Position numbers and translations under genes: made by a program. The notes under the pieces are model-generated. The model saw nothing but the letters and a program-made list of their open reading frames with translations. It was not told the DNA's origin and ran no database searches. A stretch of 47,687 nt of DNA from NCBI GenBank assembly GCA_028817405.1, contig JAPPPS010000135.1, positions 1 through 47,687 of the forward strand, given 5' to 3'. Origin of the DNA: Gammaproteobacteria bacterium. GTDB taxonomy: Bacteria; Pseudomonadota; Gammaproteobacteria; Arenicellales; Poriferihabitantaceae. Positions 40,102-47,687 of this stretch are shown here, piece by piece. Positions within the stretch are counted from its first letter, which is position 1; every line of letters begins with the position of its first letter.

Positions 40102-40923
40102 TTATTTATCCGCGGCTTTGAAAACGATGTCGCCGAACCAGGCGCGCGCGAACTCGCCGGTGTTGTCGGTGTCGGTCATCACCGCGATGCCGGAAATCAT
40201 CGGCGGTCCCATGGAATCGTCGCCGAACGCGGCGCGGTAGTCACGGAGAACGTTGCGCGACTCGCTGCGCCATTGGCCGGCCTGCGCTGCGCCGCTTCGC
40301 ACCACGAACATCTGCACACGGTCGGTGTAGGCGTTGGCGACTTGCGTGCCGACCGCGGCGCGACTCGCCCATAAATAATTGAGCGCCGCGCTCGGCGGAT
40401 GCTTGCCATAGAACAACCGCGCGGCGCGGTATTTCGCCCGCTCCCACAAACCGACTCGGCGCGCATCGTAAGCGAAGGTGATATACAACCGCGCCGGATA
40501 GTCGTCGCCGGTTTTGCGCGCGACATCGCCGCCGGCCAATACATTATCGACTTTCCACCGCCATTCGACGATGGGGTATTCGACCGGGTCGATGGCGACT
40601 TCGCGGCTCAAACCCGAGGCGGCGTTGTCGCTGTCGGCTTGCAACACCACGACGCCGTTGTCTTCGACCAGTTGGTATGCGGTGTGGCGGGGAATTTTCT
40701 TGAAGGTCAACGGTTGCCACGGCGATGGATAATCTCCGCCGGCTTGGGCATCGGAGAAGTTGCCGATGTGGAGTTGTTGTGTGTTATCCGCGGCGACCGT
40801 GGTCGCGACCGTGACCACGGTGACGGTGACCGTCACCGTCGCCAACACGGTCAGCATCGCCGCAGTTAACTTCACCCCGATGCAACGCCCGCCGATGCAA
40901 CGCCGTCCACCGTCGCTCGCCAT
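40102..40923 (-). CDS. Exported DUF3047 family protein
   Basis: The product is 273 aa. An N-terminal signal-like segment (about 17-45) has a core made of Thr/Val repeats (TVLATVTVTVTVVTVATTV) encoded by GACGGTGACC-type repeats, followed by a likely cleavage near AAADN. The mature part has the DUF3047 pattern (EWRWKVDNVL; DYPARLYITFAYD; YLWASRAAVGT). It is probably a periplasmic binding or hydrolase-like protein of unknown role. The signal peptide appears to have been built from the same low-complexity sequence that fills intergenic DNA. Confidence 0.85.
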   Translation of the reverse strand: MASDGGRRCIGGRCIGVKLTAAMLTVLATVTVTVTVVTVATTVAADNTQQLHIGNFSDAQAGGDYPSPWQPLTFKKIPRHTAYQLVEDNGVVVLQADSDNAASGLSREVAIDPVEYPIVEWRWKVDNVLAGGDVARKTGDDYPARLYITFAYDARRVGLWERAKYRAARLFYGKHPPSAALNYLWASRAAVGTQVANAYTDRVQMFVVRSGAAQAGQWRSESRNVLRDYRAAFGDDSMGPPMISGIAVMTDTDNTGEFARAWFGDIVFKAADK

Positions 40924-40926
40924 CCG

Positions 40927-41718
40927 TCACCCCTGCCCGGCAATCCGCTGATGCAGTTCATCCATTTCTGCGCGCCATGCCAGCGCCGCGGGGTCGAGGT
41001 CGCGTATCGCCGGCGTCTCTTCCGCGTAATGATTAAACTTGTCTTCGCCGCGCACCAACAACGCGCTATAACCCGGCAACTTGGTCTGGCGAATGTGCGG
41101 CGCGATGTATTGAATGTTGAGGCCGATGCGGCGGTCGGCGCCGCGGTTCGGCAGCGACGAATGCAGCGTCCAACCGTGGTGGAACGACGCCTGGCCGGCC
41201 GCCAGCGGACAATAAACCGCCGCCGCTTCATCCACGCCATGCACGCGCTGCGCTTGAAATAAAACATTGTTCGGGTCGTCGGCGGAAGTTTCATGCGTCA
41301 GTTGCCCGGCCGTGTGACTGCCGGGCAGCATGCGCATGCAGCCGCTGGTTTCATCGGCGCGCGACAACGCCAGCCACACCGACACTTGGTCTTCGCCGTC
41401 CAGCCCCCAATAAGTTAAGTCCTGATGCCAACTGACATGCGCCGGCGCGCCGGCTTCCTTGATGATGTAGGTGGTGTTGTAGAGGAGAATGTCGGGGCCG
41501 AGAATCGCTTCCGCGACATCGAGGATGCGCGGATGCGTCGCCAACTCATGCGTCGAGCGCAAGATGGTGTGCATCTTCGCTTGGTAGTGCAGCGGCCCGA
41601 TTTGTTGCTCGGCTTTTTCCAAGCGGCGACGATGCTGCAGCGCTTGCGCTTCGCTTAATACATCGACCGGCGACAAGAATCCCCGGCGCGCGTATTCGCT
41701 TTTGATGGCATCAGACAT
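40927..41718 (-). CDS. Phytanoyl-CoA dioxygenase (PhyH) family protein
   Basis: The product is 263 aa from ATG 41718. It is an Fe(II)/2-oxoglutarate-dependent dioxygenase: H98-x-D100 (SWHQD) and distal H186 (TLHSS) make the iron site, and R197 is placed to bind 2-oxoglutarate. The substrate is unknown. PhyH-family proteins are often expanded in marine and sponge-associated bacteria. Three bp separate it from the DUF3047 gene on the same strand. Confidence 0.9.
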   Translation of the reverse strand: MSDAIKSEYARRGFLSPVDVLSEAQALQHRRRLEKAEQQIGPLHYQAKMHTILRSTHELATHPRILDVAEAILGPDILLYNTTYIIKEAGAPAHVSWHQDLTYWGLDGEDQVSVWLALSRADETSGCMRMLPGSHTAGQLTHETSADDPNNVLFQAQRVHGVDEAAAVYCPLAAGQASFHHGWTLHSSLPNRGADRRIGLNIQYIAPHIRQTKLPGYSALLVRGEDKFNHYAEETPAIRDLDPAALAWRAEMDELHQRIAGQG

Positions 41719-41795
41719 GGCGGCATCCTCGGATGGAATTGCAACAATGTTAACCGCGGCGCGCGGGTCGTCAAGCGGATTCGCTGCGCGCGCCG

Positions 41796-43064
41796 TTAAT
41801 CGACTGACAACCGTTTGGCGACGCGGCCGATGGTCAAGCCCTGCACGGTGATGGAGAACACGACCACGATGTAAGTGATGACCAGGAACACATCGCGTTC
41901 CGGCCCCGGCGGCAGGGTCAGCGCCAGCGCCACCGAGATGCCGCCTTTGAGTCCGCCCCACACCAAAATTTTCACCGCATTCTCGCTGAACTCGCGGCCC
42001 ACCACCGAACGTAAAAAGGAAATCGGTACGCCGACGCTGACCAACCGCGCCAGCAGAATCAACGGTATCGCCAACACCCCGGCCGCGAAATACGCGCCTT
42101 GCCATTGCAGAATCAAAACTTCCAAACCGATGAGAACGAACAACACGACATTAAGAATTTCGTCGAGCAATTCCCAGAAGTTGTCGAGGCGCGCGCGCGT
42201 GGTTTGCGACATCGCATAACGGCGGCCGCGGTTGCCGATGATGAGTCCGGCGACCACCACCGCAATCGGCCCCGACACATGCACCGCATGCGCCAGCGTG
42301 TAGCCGCCCATGACTAACGCCAGGGTCAACAGAATTTCCACTTGGTAGTTGTCGACGCTTTTTAACAGATAAAAACCCAGCCAGCCGAGCGCGTAGCCGA
42401 AAGCGATGCCGCCCAACGCCTCCAGCATAAAGGTCTCGAATGCATGCGCGGTTAATGCGCCCGCGCCGGCCGGCCCGGCCGCGGTTTCCGCCTGCTGCAC
42501 CACGCCCAAGATAACGATGAAAACCACCACGCCGACACCGTCGTTGAACAGCGATTCGCCGGCGATTTTTGTCTCCAAGGTTTTGGCGATGCCGGCTTTT
42601 TTCAGCGTCGCCAGCACCGCAATCGGGTCGGTCGGAGAAATCAGCGCGCCGAACAGCAAGCAGTAAACGAACGGCGCGGCAAGCCCCAGCGCGGCGAGAA
42701 GAAAATACGTCAACGCGCCGACGATGAAAGTCGACAGCAGCACGCCGAGCGTCGCCAGCAATCCGATGCTCCATTTCTTGCGCGCCAAGTCCTCGGAGTT
42801 GACATGCAGCGCGCCGGCGAACAGCAGGAAACTCAGCATGCCGTCCATCAGCGCCTTGTCGAAATCCACCGCCGCCAACATGCGCGCCGCCCGCGCCGGC
42901 AAATCGGCCACGCCCAACCAGCCAAGCGCCAGCAGCCCGCCCGACAACGCCAGCGCAATCAACATCACGCCAATCGTCGTCGGCAAGCCGATGAAGCGGA
43001 AATTAAAATAAGCAAACGCCGCCGACAACGACAAAATAACGGCAACGAGCGAGGCTAAGTCCAT
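41796..43064 (-). CDS. CPA1-family Na+/H+ antiporter (NhaP-like)
   Basis: The product is a 422-aa integral membrane protein with about 12-13 transmembrane helices. The CPA1 hallmark pairs [14 protein letters not shown] and [14 protein letters not shown] (the ND motif) are intact, so it is probably active in Na+ or K+/H+ exchange and pH or salt homeostasis. It has no long cytosolic C-terminal domain. It is transcribed with, or just upstream of, the PhyH gene (77 bp). Confidence 0.92.
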   Translation of the reverse strand: MDLASLVAVILSLSAAFAYFNFRFIGLPTTIGVMLIALALSGGLLALGWLGVADLPARAARMLAAVDFDKALMDGMLSFLLFAGALHVNSEDLARKKWSIGLLATLGVLLSTFIVGALTYFLLAALGLAAPFVYCLLFGALISPTDPIAVLATLKKAGIAKTLETKIAGESLFNDGVGVVVFIVILGVVQQAETAAGPAGAGALTAHAFETFMLEALGGIAFGYALGWLGFYLLKSVDNYQVEILLTLALVMGGYTLAHAVHVSGPIAVVVAGLIIGNRGRRYAMSQTTRARLDNFWELLDEILNVVLFVLIGLEVLILQWQGAYFAAGVLAIPLILLARLVSVGVPISFLRSVVGREFSENAVKILVWGGLKGGISVALALTLPPGPERDVFLVITYIVVVFSITVQGLTIGRVAKRLSVD

Positions 43065-43097
43065 GCGGGAAGTTTAGCAAAAAAATCCGGGCGGCGG

Positions 43098-43265
43098 CGC
43101 CCGCTCAACAGATTGCGGGCGTGGCGGGTGAGGGTACTGCGGGCGTGGCGGGTGATGAGACCTTGGCGTGGCGGGTGAGGGTACTGCGGGCGTGGCGGGT
43201 GATGAGACCTTGGCGCGGCGGGGATGAGACCGTGGGCGCGGCGAGTGAGGAGACCGTGGGCGCGG
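43098..43265 (+). repeat. Dispersed repeat with a 47-bp tandem duplication
   Basis: 43098-43128 is a copy of the 31-bp CGCCCGC...GCGGGCG repeat with two substitutions relative to 11672. From it a 47-bp unit beginning GCGTGGCGGGTGAGGGTACT runs in two exact tandem copies (43119-43165, 43166-43212). Degenerate GGGCGCGGCGAGTGAGGAGA units follow to about 43265. The 264-bp gap between nhaP and the YHS gene holds nothing else. Confidence 0.9.
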
Positions 43266-43328
43266 CAACGCTGCGCGCCGGTAACCGTGGCGCGCGGCGG
43301 GGTGGTTTTCGCCGGCCGCGTTGTTGGT

Positions 43329-43817
43329 TTAGTCGAGTACTGCGGGCCAGTTTTGGTCGCCGGCGGCGATGAGGTTTTGCATGTCGGCGCGCCATCGGTC
43401 GTTGATTTTTTTGTTGTAGTTCAAATACAACTTGCCGTCGTGCAGCGTCCACAGCAGCGGGTCGCCGCTGGCGGTGTCGCCTTGCGCGACCGCCCAGGCG
43501 CAGTAGCCGCCGTATTGCGGCGCGTATTGTTGCGGCGCGGCGGCGAATTTGTCGCGGTTCTCGGCGCTGCTGAAATGCCAGTCCGCGCCCATATATTCGG
43601 CGCTGAACGACTTCTTGCCCTTGGCCGGTTTGGCGGCGGAAAAGTAGGTCGTGACATCGTAGCCGCCGACCGCGACATTGCTGAAATAGGTGGTATACAC
43701 CGGGTCTTTCGCCCACGCCGCGGCCGGCAGAAGCAGGGCGGCGAACATGGCGACGGCGACGGTGACGGCGAAAGCGGATGCCAGATTGAATTGGCGAAGA
43801 TGAGTTGCGTGTTTCAT
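43329..43817 (-). CDS. Exported YHS-domain protein
   Basis: The product is 162 aa. An N-terminal signal peptide (AFAVTVAVAMFAALLLPAAAWA, cleavage likely after A36) precedes a YHS-type domain: GGYDVTTYF, then KKSFSAEYMGADWHFSSAENRDKF and YGGYCAWAVAQG. Such proteins are periplasmic and are thought to bind metal or act in redox processes; the exact role is unknown. It is a single gene between repeat DNA and rmuC. Confidence 0.88.
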   Translation of the reverse strand: MKHATHLRQFNLASAFAVTVAVAMFAALLLPAAAWAKDPVYTTYFSNVAVGGYDVTTYFSAAKPAKGKKSFSAEYMGADWHFSSAENRDKFAAAPQQYAPQYGGYCAWAVAQGDTASGDPLLWTLHDGKLYLNYNKKINDRWRADMQNLIAAGDQNWPAVLD

Positions 43818-43959
43818 GGTCTGTCGTGGGTGAGTGGTGAGTGGAAGTCGGCGCGCGGCGAAGCGAATTGGGCGCGCGCGGACCGGGTTAGCGGTTAAGA
43901 GTCGATGCGCGGCGTGAAGTTCCCGGCGATGGCGACCGTCAACCGTTCAGTCGCGCGGT

Positions 43960-45210
43960 TTATTCCGCCGCCAGGGCCGGGGCCGGCGCTGTTGCCGGCG
44001 CATCGGATTCATCGCCGGCGGTCAGCGACAAATTCTCGATGCGGTCGAGCGGCTTTTCCAGCGCGCGCGTGCGGGTGGTGACCAGGGTTTTGAAGTCCTC
44101 GCCTAACCCGTCGATGCGCCGGCCCATTTTATCCATCTGCTCGACATACTTCTGCCACTGGCGTCGGAACTGCTCGACCAACTGCATCACTTCCGAGGCG
44201 CGCTCGTTCATGGTGAAGTTGCGCGCCGCCTGATGAATCAGCGACAGCACCGCATACAAAGTCAGCGGCGAGCACAGCAGCACACGGTTGCGCAGCGCGA
44301 AGTCGATGAGTTCGGCGTCTTCGCGGTTGATGAAACCGTAAATCGATTCGTTGGGGATGAACAACATCACATAATCCAGCGTGCCTTCCGCGGGGTTGAT
44401 GTATTCGCGCCCGGACACCGACTTGATGTGGTTGCGCACGGTGGCGAGGAACGCATGCTTGGCTTGCGCGCGCGCTTCGTCGCTGTCGGCCGCGAGATAG
44501 TTTTCGTATTGCGCCAGCGGAAACTTGACATCCATGTTTAACTTCTTCTCGCGCGGCAGGTTGAAAGTGTAATCCGGACGCTGGCCGGATTCGACCTGCG
44601 ACTGGCGGGTGTAGTTGACGCGCTCGACCAAGCCGACAAACTGCAGAATGTCGCTCACCATGCGCTCGCCCCACTGCCCACGCTTTTGCGACGACGACAA
44701 AATTTCCCGCAACCGCGTGGTGTCTTCGCGCAGCGCTTCGGTGTGCTTGGTGCTGGTGTCGATGGAGGCTTGCAGCGCGGTCGATTGTTTGTGAATGAAT
44801 TCCAACTTCTCGTTCATGCCGGACAAACTTTTGTCGATGAGTTTTTTCTTCTCGTCGAGGTCTTGCTGCGAATCGCGCTTCAACGATTTGAATTGCTCGC
44901 CGGCTTGTTTGAGAAAAGCATCAGTGTTGTTGCGCGCGATGTCCGCGGCCATGGCTTTGAACGCGTTTTCCATCTCGGCGCGAATTTCCGCCAAGCGCCG
45001 CTTTTCCTCCTCGAAGCGCGCCTGCAAGTTTTCCAAACGCGTGCGCGATTCAACTTCCGCCTCGCGCGCGCCGCGAAGTTCGGCCTCCAAGCGGGTCACT
45101 TTTTCGGTATCCTCGGCCGGCGCGGCGGCCGGGACCAATTGTACCCGCGCCCACCAGCCGATGACGGCGCCGGCGATTAGACTGACGATGGCGATGACGG
45201 ATTCCAACAT
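43960..45210 (-). CDS. rmuC: DNA recombination protein RmuC family
   Basis: The product is 416 aa. An N-terminal transmembrane helix (VIAIVSLIAGAVIGWWA) is followed by a long coiled coil (about 38-170) and the RmuC nuclease-like domain with RGQWGERMVSDILQFVGL and LNMDVKFPLAQYENYL, a PD-(D/E)xK-type core. RmuC limits inversions at short inverted repeats in E. coli, which is of interest in a genome so rich in small palindromic repeats. It is divergent from the mttB-like gene. Confidence 0.94.
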   Translation of the reverse strand: MLESVIAIVSLIAGAVIGWWARVQLVPAAAPAEDTEKVTRLEAELRGAREAEVESRTRLENLQARFEEEKRRLAEIRAEMENAFKAMAADIARNNTDAFLKQAGEQFKSLKRDSQQDLDEKKKLIDKSLSGMNEKLEFIHKQSTALQASIDTSTKHTEALREDTTRLREILSSSQKRGQWGERMVSDILQFVGLVERVNYTRQSQVESGQRPDYTFNLPREKKLNMDVKFPLAQYENYLAADSDEARAQAKHAFLATVRNHIKSVSGREYINPAEGTLDYVMLFIPNESIYGFINREDAELIDFALRNRVLLCSPLTLYAVLSLIHQAARNFTMNERASEVMQLVEQFRRQWQKYVEQMDKMGRRIDGLGEDFKTLVTTRTRALEKPLDRIENLSLTAGDESDAPATAPAPALAAE

Positions 45211-45221
45211 GAAACTCTCCG

Positions 45222-45314
45222 GTGACGGTGACGGTGGCGGTGGCGTTGGCGAAGGCGTCGACGGTGACGGTGACGGTGATGGCGGGCGGGCGTTGCGCGC
45301 GGCGGCGTATTATA
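45222..45314. repeat. GGTGACGGTGGCG repeats and rmuC -10 box
   Basis: 45222-45275 consists of degenerate GACGGTGACGGTG repeats. On the minus strand a perfect TATAAT lies at 45314-45309, so part of this repeat block would be the rmuC leader. TATAGT at 45354-45359 is a -10 candidate for the divergent mttB-like gene. Neither has a convincing -35. Confidence 0.5.
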
Positions 45315-45387
45315 CTCGCGTTCGCGCTTGCTCGCGCGCGTGATTTTCGGTTGTATAGTTCGCCCATGCCAAACCAACGACACCGTC

Positions 45388-46965
45388 ATGACTAACCGAC
45401 GCGCCGGCGGCCGCGCGGCACGCAAAGCGCTACGCGCCGCGCCGCTGGCGGAAGACAGCAAACCGGTCCGACCCGGCCAAAGCGGCGGCCGCTTCCTGCC
45501 GCTGACCGCGGACGACATCGCGCGCATCGACCAAGCCGCGTTTGACCTGCTGGAAAATGTCGGCTTCTCGCGCGCGATTCCCTCCTGCATTGAATTGGTC
45601 ACGCGCGCCGGCGGCCGTCATACCGACGACGGCCGCCTGCTGTTCCCGCGCTGGTTGGTCGAGCAAGCGTTGGAACAAGCCGCGCGCGACATCACCTTGC
45701 ACGCGCAAACGCCGGAATGCGACTTGCACTTGAGCGGCAACAAAGTGTACTTCGGCACCGCGGGCGCGGCCGTGCATGTGGTCGACGACTGGAAGACGCA
45801 CGCGCAATACCCCGGCAAAGGCGCGTACCGCGAATCCACCTTGCAGGATTTATACGACGCCGCGCGATTGGTCGACCATCTCGAACACATTCACTTCTTC
45901 CAACGCTGCATGGTGGCGCGCGACATCGAAGACCCGCGCGCGATGGACTTGAACACCACCTACGCATCGGTTGCCGGCACGCGCAAACATTGCGGCGTGA
46001 GTTATGTCGACGCCGCGCATGCGGAGGAAGGTTTGAAGTTGCTGCACCGCATCGCCGGCGGCGAATCGAAGTGGCGCGCGCGGCCGTTCGCCAGCGTGTC
46101 GTGCTGCTTCGTGGTGCCGCCGCTGCGGTTCGCCGAGGACGCATGCAAGGTGTTGGAAGTGTGCGTGCGCGGCGGCATGCCGGTGTTGTTGTTGGCGGCC
46201 GGCCAAGCCGGCGCCACCAGCCCGGCATCGCTGGCCGGCGCGGTCGCGCAAGAGTGCGCGGAATGTTTGGGCGCGCTGGTTTATGTCAATCTCATCACGC
46301 CGGGCCACCCGGCGATATTCGGACCGTGGCCGTTCGTATCCGACTTGCGCACCGGCGCGATGAGCGGCGGCAGCGGCGAGCAAGCGGTGTTGATGGCGGC
46401 GTGCGGGCAGATGGGGCGACATTATGATTTGCCCACCGGCATCGCGGCCGGCATGGCCGACTCCAAAATCCCCGACGCGCAATCCGGCGGCGAGAAGGGT
46501 TACACCTTGGGCTTGGCCGGCCACAGCGGCGCGAACATGGTGTATGAAGCGGCCGGCATGCAAGGCAGTTTGCTGGGTTTCAGTTTTGAAGGCGCGCTCA
46601 TCGACAACGATGTATTGGGCGCGGTCAACCGCAGCGTGCGCGGCATCGAAACCGACGCCGATTCATTGGCGGTGCGGACGATTACCGAAGTATGCATCGG
46701 CGGTCCCGAGCACTTCCTCGGCCACGACGCCACGCTGTCGCGCATGCAGCGCGACTATGTCTACCCCGAAGTCGGCAACCGCCTGACCCCGGCCGAATGG
46801 CAGGAACTCGGCGGCCACCCGGTCAACATCCCGGCGCGCGAAAAAACGCGGGAGATTTTATCCGCGCACTTCCCCGCGCACATCAACGACGCAACGGACG
46901 CCAAGTTGCGCGAAGAGTTCGACATTCGATTGCCAAGGGGGGTGATGAAGGCGGGCGGGGTATAG
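45388..46965 (+). CDS. MttB-superfamily methyltransferase (trimethylamine/betaine:corrinoid type)
   Basis: The product is 525 aa from ATG 45388. The N-terminus (FLPLTADDIARIDQAAFDLLENVGF) and core (GGSGEQAVLMAACGQMGRHYDLPTG, ADSKIPDAQSGGEKGYTLGL) are those of the trimethylamine methyltransferase superfamily. The frame is open with no internal amber codon, so it is the non-pyrrolysine type, whose members demethylate glycine betaine, proline betaine or carnitine, among others. No corrinoid protein or activase is adjacent, and the substrate is unknown. Confidence 0.9.
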   Translation: MTNRRAGGRAARKALRAAPLAEDSKPVRPGQSGGRFLPLTADDIARIDQAAFDLLENVGFSRAIPSCIELVTRAGGRHTDDGRLLFPRWLVEQALEQAARDITLHAQTPECDLHLSGNKVYFGTAGAAVHVVDDWKTHAQYPGKGAYRESTLQDLYDAARLVDHLEHIHFFQRCMVARDIEDPRAMDLNTTYASVAGTRKHCGVSYVDAAHAEEGLKLLHRIAGGESKWRARPFASVSCCFVVPPLRFAEDACKVLEVCVRGGMPVLLLAAGQAGATSPASLAGAVAQECAECLGALVYVNLITPGHPAIFGPWPFVSDLRTGAMSGGSGEQAVLMAACGQMGRHYDLPTGIAAGMADSKIPDAQSGGEKGYTLGLAGHSGANMVYEAAGMQGSLLGFSFEGALIDNDVLGAVNRSVRGIETDADSLAVRTITEVCIGGPEHFLGHDATLSRMQRDYVYPEVGNRLTPAEWQELGGHPVNIPAREKTREILSAHFPAHINDATDAKLREEFDIRLPRGVMKAGGV

Positions 46966-47051
46966 CGCCCGGATTGTGGTAATATCGCTAGTTCACTTCC
47001 TCGCGCCGGGCGCCGCAACCGTCCGCGCGCGAATCCAACCGGCAAAATGAC

Positions 47052-47351
47052 ATGACGACCATTTCGACTCTGTGGCGGGCGCTGGAAAGCAACTACGGAT
47101 TGCTCGTGCTCGCCGGCATGTTTTATCTCGGCTGGAAGATGTCCACCTGGAAAGGCAGCATCGAGAATCGCCTGTCCGGCGTGGAGAATTTGGCCGAGCG
47201 GTACGCCAAAAAGACCGACGAGATTTACACGATTATCGTCGGCCGCTTCGGCCGCTCAGTGGACCAGGCGACCAGCCCGGTGACGCTGACTGAATACGGC
47301 GCTGAATTGTCCGACTCGCACGCCGAAGTTGATGCGCATTCTCCGGCTTGA
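47052..47351 (+). CDS. Small single-pass membrane protein, unknown
   Basis: The product is 99 aa. One transmembrane helix (about 14-31, NYGLLVLAGMFYLGWKMS) is followed by a polar, probably helical region (SIENRLSGVENLAERYAKKTDEIYTII). No family is recognised. It lies 23 bp upstream of the start of a NYN-domain gene on the same strand, suggesting co-transcription. Confidence 0.6.
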   Translation: MTTISTLWRALESNYGLLVLAGMFYLGWKMSTWKGSIENRLSGVENLAERYAKKTDEIYTIIVGRFGRSVDQATSPVTLTEYGAELSDSHAEVDAHSPA

Positions 47352-47374
47352 ATTTACCGCCAACTGGAAATCTC

Positions 47375-47687
47375 ATGAGCCACAAAGTCTTCATCTACTG
47401 GGACAATTCAAACATCTTCCTCCGGCGACAGCGCCCACACCGTCACGCCCGCAGTCGATTTTCCCCGCCGTCAACGCCCGCAATTCCCTCCCGCCACGCC
47501 CGCAGTCTGTTAAGCGGGCGCGCTCACTGCCACTCCGGCGATGCCGCCCTCATTGCCACTCCGGCGGCAGCCGGAGTCCAGAGTCCCCCGCTCGTGGGCG
47601 GGGGCAGGCTTTTGTTCGATTCCGCGCGAGGTCAATTAAAGACTCTGGATTCCGTATCGGTGAGGAATATAGTCGCTACGCTTCCTT
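47375..47687 (+). pseudogene. NYN/PIN-like domain protein start, apparently interrupted by repeat DNA
   Basis: From ATG 47375 the product starts MSHKVFIYWDNSNIFLRRQ, the opening strand and Asp/Asn motif (WDNSN) of NYN-domain nucleases. After about 20 codons the frame enters repeat DNA (about 47434-47652) and becomes Arg/Pro/His-rich low-complexity sequence, although no stop is met before the window edge. Beyond the repeat, normal-looking coding resumes in a different frame (FRIGEEYSRYAS). The simplest reading is a NYN gene disrupted by insertion of repeat elements. A fused or corrected product cannot be excluded without the sequence to the right. Confidence 0.6.
47434..47652 (-). repeat. Composite dispersed repeat cluster
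   Basis: It contains, inverted relative to other copies, the 31-bp repeat (47490-47520, identical to 11672-11702) and the two-hairpin repeat (47555-47609; stems ACTCCGGC/GCCGGAGT and CCCCCGC/GCGGGGG). It ends with TTAAAGACTCTGG at about 47637-47649. It looks like a BIME-type composite within the NYN gene. Confidence 0.85.

Noticed and set aside
43224-43898. Plus-strand open frame opposite the YHS gene
   Set aside because: It starts in repeat DNA and has no motif; the opposite strand carries a signal peptide and a complete YHS domain.
45388-46965. Pyrrolysine-containing MttB
   Set aside because: The frame is open with no internal TAG, so it is the non-pyrrolysine branch.

Overview
This 47.7 kb window is GC-rich chromosomal DNA (roughly 65% G+C by eye), most likely from a gammaproteobacterium. 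The gene order supports this: tRNA-fMet-rimP-nusA-infB-rbfA-truB, aroQ-accB-accC followed by a DUF3426 zinc-ribbon protein, tig-clpP-clpX-lon, nadD-rsfS, and divergent lpxH/cysS. The rest of the content (AcuI-type acrylyl-CoA reductase, MttB-superfamily methyltransferase, phytanoyl-CoA dioxygenase family protein, ArsS-type radical SAM enzyme, class I aldolase) would suit a marine or host-associated bacterium. That lifestyle is inference; no species can be named.

Layout. 1-2.1 kb: start of gmd, a glycosyltransferase-like gene carrying a 15-C homopolymer, and lpxH. 2.3-10.6 kb: cysS, then the translation/transcription cluster from initiator tRNA to truB, then tRNA-Asn. 10.8-16.6 kb: a BAX-inhibitor-1 family protein, a sugar-phosphate nucleotidyltransferase, aroQ, accBC and the DUF3426 protein. 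16.9-17.7 kb: five tRNAs (Pro, Arg, His, Lys, Leu). 17.7-25.2 kb: tig-clpP-clpX-lon, with a two-gene putative restriction-modification (R-M) module between clpP and clpX. 25.4-29.3 kb: a small membrane protein, nadD, rsfS, arsS and an agmatinase-family gene. 29.3-35.2 kb: a DNA methyltransferase, a putative restriction endonuclease and an HTH-fused DNA methyltransferase, followed by ahcY and metK. The last four genes form one minus-strand run (metK-ahcY-methyltransferase-nuclease). 35.4-47.7 kb: an HNH nuclease, acuI, fba, tRNA-Arg(CCU), thpR, a DUF488 protein, yggX, DUF3047, PhyH, an NhaP-type antiporter, a YHS-domain protein, rmuC, an mttB-like gene, a small membrane protein, and a NYN-domain gene start that runs into repeat DNA.

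Main signals beyond the genes: (1) the palindromes GATC, AGCT and ACGT are almost absent, and synonymous codons are chosen so as to avoid them; (2) R-M genes are threaded with overlaps into conserved host operons, including clpP/clpX and the SAM-cycle genes; (3) a poly-C tract is a likely phase-variation switch; (4) intergenic DNA is full of degenerate GACGGT/ACCGTC repeats and dispersed hairpin repeats resembling BIMEs (bacterial interspersed mosaic elements), one cluster of which interrupts a gene at the right edge. All counts were made by eye. Gene calls rest on recognisable motifs and gene order, not on database searches.
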